Assembly (NCBI GenBank): GCA_003427395.1
Contig: BFEA01000181.1
Location: forward strand, 1,870,176-1,902,363
DNA length: 32,188 nt
Source: Chara braunii
Lineage: Eukaryota; Streptophyta; Charophyceae; Charales; Characeae
Direction: 5' to 3'
The notes beneath the pieces are model-generated. The model ran no database searches, was not told where the DNA came from, and worked only from the letters and a program-made list of their open reading frames with translations. A program made the position numbers and the translations under genes. Shown piece by piece: positions 28,945-32,188 of this stretch; the first letter of the stretch is position 1; every line of letters begins with the position of its first letter.

Positions 28945-29175
28945 ACCCCAACACTTGACCACTGCTACCTGAACATTGCTACCCTCACCCTTGTAGAACC
29001 TCAATAGGATTACCCTATTACTTGAGCATTGATTCCCTCATCCCTGTAGAACCTCAATAGGATTACCCTGTTACTTGAGCATTGATTCCCTCATCCCTGT
29101 AGAACCTCAATAGGATTACCCTGTTACTTGAGCATTGATCCCCTCATCCCTGTAGAACCTCAATAGGATTACACT
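28945..29175 (+). repeat. Tandem repeat, 53 bp, about 4 units
   Basis: GTAGAACCTCAATAGGATTA starts at 28993, 29046, 29099 and 29152, exactly 53 bp apart. The middle units differ by only one or two bases. A worn partial unit precedes them. The near-identity implies recent amplification compared with the decayed elements around it. Confidence 0.93.
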
Positions 29176-29886
29176 ACTCCCCCTTTCCTTTTCTGACCAG
29201 TGATCGGCCCCGTCCCGTCCTTCACAGTAGTTCATTGGGTTGTTGGCAGCCGGGACGTTGCCTTCCAGAGGGAGGGGACTCAGCCAGGGCTCGATCCCTG
29301 GTCCGCAGGTTACCACCCGCCAGGCTGCTATTTTATTCTTTTTGAGTTTCTGATCTCCGGTTCCTGACTGTTGACGACCTCTGCAGTTGGCGCCCGTTCT
29401 CAAATTCCTCCCACACTTTCGGATTTCGATACTTGGCACCATCCCGCATTCTGGCGCCCAGACACAGACCTTTGATTCTCAGTTCAGCCCTGAGGCAAAT
29501 CGCACATCTGCCCTAAGGACTGAACTTGAGTCGGGTACTTAAGACCGGACTCAAGCTGAGTTCGGGCATTCAGTTTTCGGCCTCGATGCTTGTGCTTCAG
29601 TGTGACTTGCTGCGACATTGTGTTCGGAATCCAAGATTGCAACCTTGCGACTTTGCCACTGTGTCTGCGTCCGTCGAGTCGTGTCAAGTCTGCGTCAAGT
29701 TGAGTGAGCGTGTGTGCATGCTCTCACTCTCCCTTTCTCTCCCAGCCTCGCTGCCCTGCCTCAGCCCCGTCACAAAGCAGGTGCGTACTCAACATCCCCC
29801 ACTCAGGGCACTTCTTCTTCCGCCTGCAACCCCATTGTCAAACTCCAAGTCTCATTTCGCAGGCCTTAATCTTGCCAGCGAGTACC
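29176..29886 (-). other. Possible leader of a minus-strand LTR element; no gene seen
   Basis: If the PBS at 29887-29899 is real, this is the start of a minus-strand element's internal region. It is GA-rich on the minus strand near 29720-29760, as the leader of element 1 is. No gag domain is recognised. A hairpin at 29525-29555 has 8 bp arms (CTTGAGTC/GACTCAAG). Confidence 0.35.
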
Positions 29887-29899
29887 AGCTCCGATACCA
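29887..29899 (-). promoter_or_regulatory. Primer-binding site on the minus strand
   Basis: AGCTCCGATACCA is the exact reverse complement of the 13-base PBS of element 1 at 17063-17075. On the minus strand it is preceded by TGCAGT, which fits an LTR ending in CA two bases before the PBS. A 13-base match is unlikely by chance in 32 kb. Confidence 0.6.
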
Positions 29900-30116
29900 A
29901 CTGCATTGAACCACATTGTTTGTCACCTTGAGTGCACACACGCATTGTGAGGGCACACGAAATCCACACTGGAGACCAGAGATGCAAAGTACAGATTAGC
30001 GCAGCTTAGGAATTCCAACGAATTATCATATTAAACAGTTTCTGAGTTCCAGTCACCAAGCGCTCCATAGCGCAGAGTTCAGCAACCCAAGTCCCGCATC
30101 CTCTTCCAGGTAGGTG

Positions 30117-30262
30117 AACTTCTCTCTCCTTGCCTCACTCTCTCTCTGTCTCTCTCTCACTCTCTCTCTCTCTCCTTGCCTCACTCTCTCTCTGTCTCTC
30201 TCACTCTCTCGCTCTCTCCCTTCATGCATGTGTCGACTCTCTCTCTCTCTCTCTCTCTTCAT
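30117..30262. repeat. TC-rich microsatellite, compound
   Basis: Runs of (TC)n separated by CTTGCCTCAC and similar spacers. The block CTCTCTCCTTGCCTCACTC occurs twice, about 50 bp apart. The Ser/Leu and Arg/Glu frames here are artefacts. Confidence 0.9.
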
Positions 30263-30608
30263 AAAGATCTTGACTCTGCATACATCCGCTGCTCAGCCCT
30301 ACTCCCTACGACTAGCTGTGCGGCTATTGCCGCCTTCCTTCCTCAGCACAGCGCTGCCCAGCCAGGGCTCTAGCGCATGCCACTTGCAGATAGCGCACAT
30401 GCACCCAGCAGCACTTCCACACTTCTTGCAAATGAGCAATTTTGTTGGAAATGTGGCTGGCCAGTCCATATATTGACTTGGACAAAACCTTCACTCGTCG
30501 CAGCCTCTGCTTCTCTTGGCTTGACTTGAACCCAGTACCGGCCGCCCGTGGCCGGTTTGCTTGAGAATATTGAGGCCCGGTACCTCCCTGAGTTTTCCTT
30601 GGTGTGCT

Positions 30609-30745
30609 GATGCTTTTGGGTCTGTGGGACGTGATCTTTGACTCTGGGTCGCGACCCTTGCCTGTGGGATATGACCTTTGACTGTGAGACGTGACTTTTG
30701 CGAATGGGATGTGACTTTTGCCTCGTGGATGTGACTGTTGACCAG
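30609..30745. repeat. Tandem repeat, exactly 20 bp, 6-7 units
   Basis: The 10-mer GTGACTTTTG or variants begins at 30631, 30651, 30671, 30691, 30711 and 30731, with a weaker first unit at 30611. The second half of each unit is close to MCTGTGGGAY. The phase is kept without indels, although up to five bases differ between units. Several units contain TTGAC or ACGTGA cores. Confidence 0.88.
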
Positions 30746-30990
30746 GTACCTGTCGGACTTTACGTCTGGGGTACCCGACGTAACCTTTCTGAAACTGGCC
30801 GGCCTGGACTTTGGCTCAGGGACTTTGACTCTGAGATTCGAATTTAGGGTCTGCACCATGAAATGCCTTTCAACCACACGCACAAAAGACAAAAATTCTG
30901 GTGTATCTTTCTACCAAAGATTCCTTCTCACTTTGCACATTTGGTGAGTGATGGAGCCAGGCACACAGTGCAAGTATGCCCCCAGCTGCG

Positions 30991-31135
30991 AATTGAGGCC
31001 AGCTACGTCGCTGTGTATGAACATCACACATGAATAACAAATGCGCGATCTCCTGACGGACAGCCAGCCTGCACAATCTCCTCTCGAGGCCAGCTATGTA
31101 GCTGTATATGAACATCGCATGTGGATAATAAACCC
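30991..31135 (+). repeat. Direct repeat, 45 bp, 91 bp apart
   Basis: GAGGCCAGCTACGTCGCTGT at 30995 and GAGGCCAGCTATGTAGCTGT at 31086, each followed by a TATGAACATC..CATGTG..ATAA block. Two diverged copies with unrelated DNA between. Confidence 0.8.
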
Positions 31136-31510
31136 AGGAAAGAACTGTGAACCGACCAAGCCCAAAATGAAATCACAATGTACCCTGCCTATGCATCTGA
31201 CTGCCCCGACGAATCGCACGTCCTGTAAAACAAAACAGGCCACGCGCTCCAAAAGAGTGACTGCCAGCAGCTCCAAAAAGAGAGCTCCTTGCATGGCCTA
31301 CCCACTATACGGCAGAGGGGGGGAAAAAAAAACAAAAAGAAAAACAAGGCATTCTGCAGCTATCCTCGATCCCACGACCGTGGGTGCCAAAAAAACACCT
31401 CAGCACAATTCTAGAGGGCGAACCATGCTCCCATGGGAGGACCGTCTGGGCCTCACCTTCAGTGGGCCTGTGTGAAGTGTCTTCAAAAACTCGGTTTTAT
31501 CTTTATATAT
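31136..31510. other. No gene seen
   Basis: The plus-strand 144-codon frame at 31041-31475 is Lys/Thr-rich from A-runs and contains the direct repeat, so I do not call it coding. A G-then-A run at 31317-31345 is low complexity. Confidence 0.45.

Positions 31511-31556
<46 letters not shown>
31511..31556 (+). repeat. (GATA)n microsatellite, about 11.5 units
   Basis: Uninterrupted GATA tetranucleotides. The Ile/Tyr/Leu/Ser frame on the minus strand is a by-product. Confidence 0.97.
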
Positions 31557-31557
<1 letters not shown>

Positions 31558-31741
31558 TTCTTTATATACTGTAAAATTGCCATAGCTTGTATAGAAGACT
31601 GTGTTTGGGATAGCGGCACCTATGCTAGTGGTTGTTGTGAATGAATGGCCTTGCGAACAAGATACATCCTGTGCCACCCCTCTGACGCATTATATAATAG
31701 TCTTACTGCAGTTATGTGTGTGTGGTTGTGTGTCTCCCCTA

Positions 31742-31753
31742 CCCCCCCCCCCC
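31742..31753 (+). repeat. Run of 12 C
   Basis: Homopolymer preceded by CTA and followed by GGGCC. Its length should be treated as uncertain in assembly. Confidence 0.9.
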
Positions 31754-31912
31754 GGGCCTGGGTGGATGGGATGTGGTGCAGAATGTCAGTTGCAGCCGCA
31801 CACATACAGCCATGGAGGGCCAGCTCACTTGTTCAGAGGACCAAAACTTGCATGCCTCAAAAGCATCCCTCCCATCCTCCCTGTTAAGGAAAAGGCAACA
31901 ACATGGAATAGT

Positions 31913-31998
31913 GCTGCCCCAAACTCGCCATTTCACACATATAATATGCAGAGCCTCTGTCAAGGCCAGAGAATGTGAAATGGCAAGTTTGGGGCAGC
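31913..31998. repeat. 86 bp foldback with 25 bp arms
   Basis: The left arm starts GCTGCCCCAAACT and ends CCATTTCACA. The right arm starts TGTGAAATGG and ends AGTTTGGGGCAGC. Arms are complementary at 24 of 25 positions around a 36 nt loop, and the loop has a further 5 bp stem (CTCTG/CAGAG). It could be a tiny foldback transposon or a small-RNA hairpin. Confidence 0.9.
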
Positions 31999-32188
31999 TG
32001 TAATGAACCTGCAAATTCGCGGTGGACTGTACAGTAGGCTGAGGGTGAAGCGTGGGCCTCGCCTCGGTCGGGTCCTAGGTTAGGTCAGATTCATAATTTT
32101 GTTTGGCTGAGGGCTAACCGAGAGATCTGCCTGTAAGGAAATTCGTGAGGGACATATCTGCAAATCTGGGAAAAATACAGGCCCAGCA
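31999..32188 (+). other. Right edge of the window; start of a dispersed repeat
   Basis: No gene. 32136-32164 matches the reverse complement of 13301-13330, so an element found at both places in opposite orientation probably continues past the window end. Confidence 0.45.

Larger units (their letters stand above)
29902..30990 (-). repeat. Putative LTR of a minus-strand retroelement (boundaries unknown)
   Basis: Inferred from the adjoining PBS. From the PBS outward it has a TC-rich tract (GA-rich on the coding strand), an AT-rich TATA-like site on the minus strand at 30466-30475 (CAATATATGG), and a 20 bp-phased repeat upstream of it, where U3 enhancers would lie. The outer end and a partner LTR were not found, so this is tentative. 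Confidence 0.35.

Noticed and set aside
29260-29330. tRNA-like segment on the minus strand (GGATCGAGCCC)
   Set aside because: The A-box candidate is too close and mismatched, and no cloverleaf is possible.

Overview
This is repeat-dominated nuclear DNA from a eukaryote, most likely the green-plant (streptophyte) lineage. The evidence is two decayed Ty3/gypsy retroelements with integrase and chromodomain-like tails, a primer-binding site of the initiator-Met-tRNA type common in plant LTR elements (TGGTATCGGAGCT), many minisatellites and microsatellites, two single N bases in the assembly, and no bacterial-style gene packing. The long Glu/Lys-rich gag leader and the degenerate gag on the minus strand remind me of retroelements of charophyte algae such as Chara, but that is only an impression. 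I see no intact host gene, rRNA gene, tRNA gene or CRISPR array. Almost every long open frame is either a retroelement fragment or a by-product of low-complexity DNA.

Layout. 1-600: a 91-92 bp tandem repeat, then a long purine tract. 600-5390: non-coding DNA full of diverged duplications and short perfect hairpins. 5391-7233: copy A of a hairpin-rich repeat about 1.9 kb long. 7234-8850: unassigned DNA with a strong hairpin, a 288 bp inverted-repeat element (MITE-like) and a TGACGT palindrome. 8856-9530: a 45 bp tandem array organised in 135 bp triplets. 9640-10690: a broken gag of a third retroelement on the minus strand, with a zinc knuckle whose His is replaced by Tyr. 10690-14515: unassigned DNA, including a 10 bp-phased minisatellite. 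14515-16661: copy B of the hairpin-rich repeat, in the same orientation as copy A.

16662-24379 is Ty3/gypsy element 1 (plus strand): a 5'-truncated left LTR, PBS, a leader with a dense TTGAC array, gag, protease, RT, RNase H, integrase and chromodomain, a purine tract, and a complete-looking right LTR with a TATA box. It carries many stops and frameshifts. 24380-28328 is Ty3/gypsy element 2 (plus strand), of clearly C-richer codon use. It has protease through chromodomain but no recognisable gag or 5' LTR, and it abuts element 1. 28329-32188 holds a 53 bp array, a reverse-strand PBS with a putative minus-strand LTR (TC tract, 20 bp-phased repeat), a GATA microsatellite, an 86 bp foldback with 25 bp arms, and a short segment that matches 13301-13330 in inverted orientation.

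Functionally, the elements once encoded capsid, processing, copying and integration proteins. None now has an unbroken set, so any present activity would be as non-autonomous templates or as sources of RNA structure. The most unusual signals are structural: a family of CATA-loop inverted repeats with differing but self-complementary arms in element 1, the chain of hairpins preserved in copies A and B, and several tandem arrays with strict 10, 20 and 45 bp periods.
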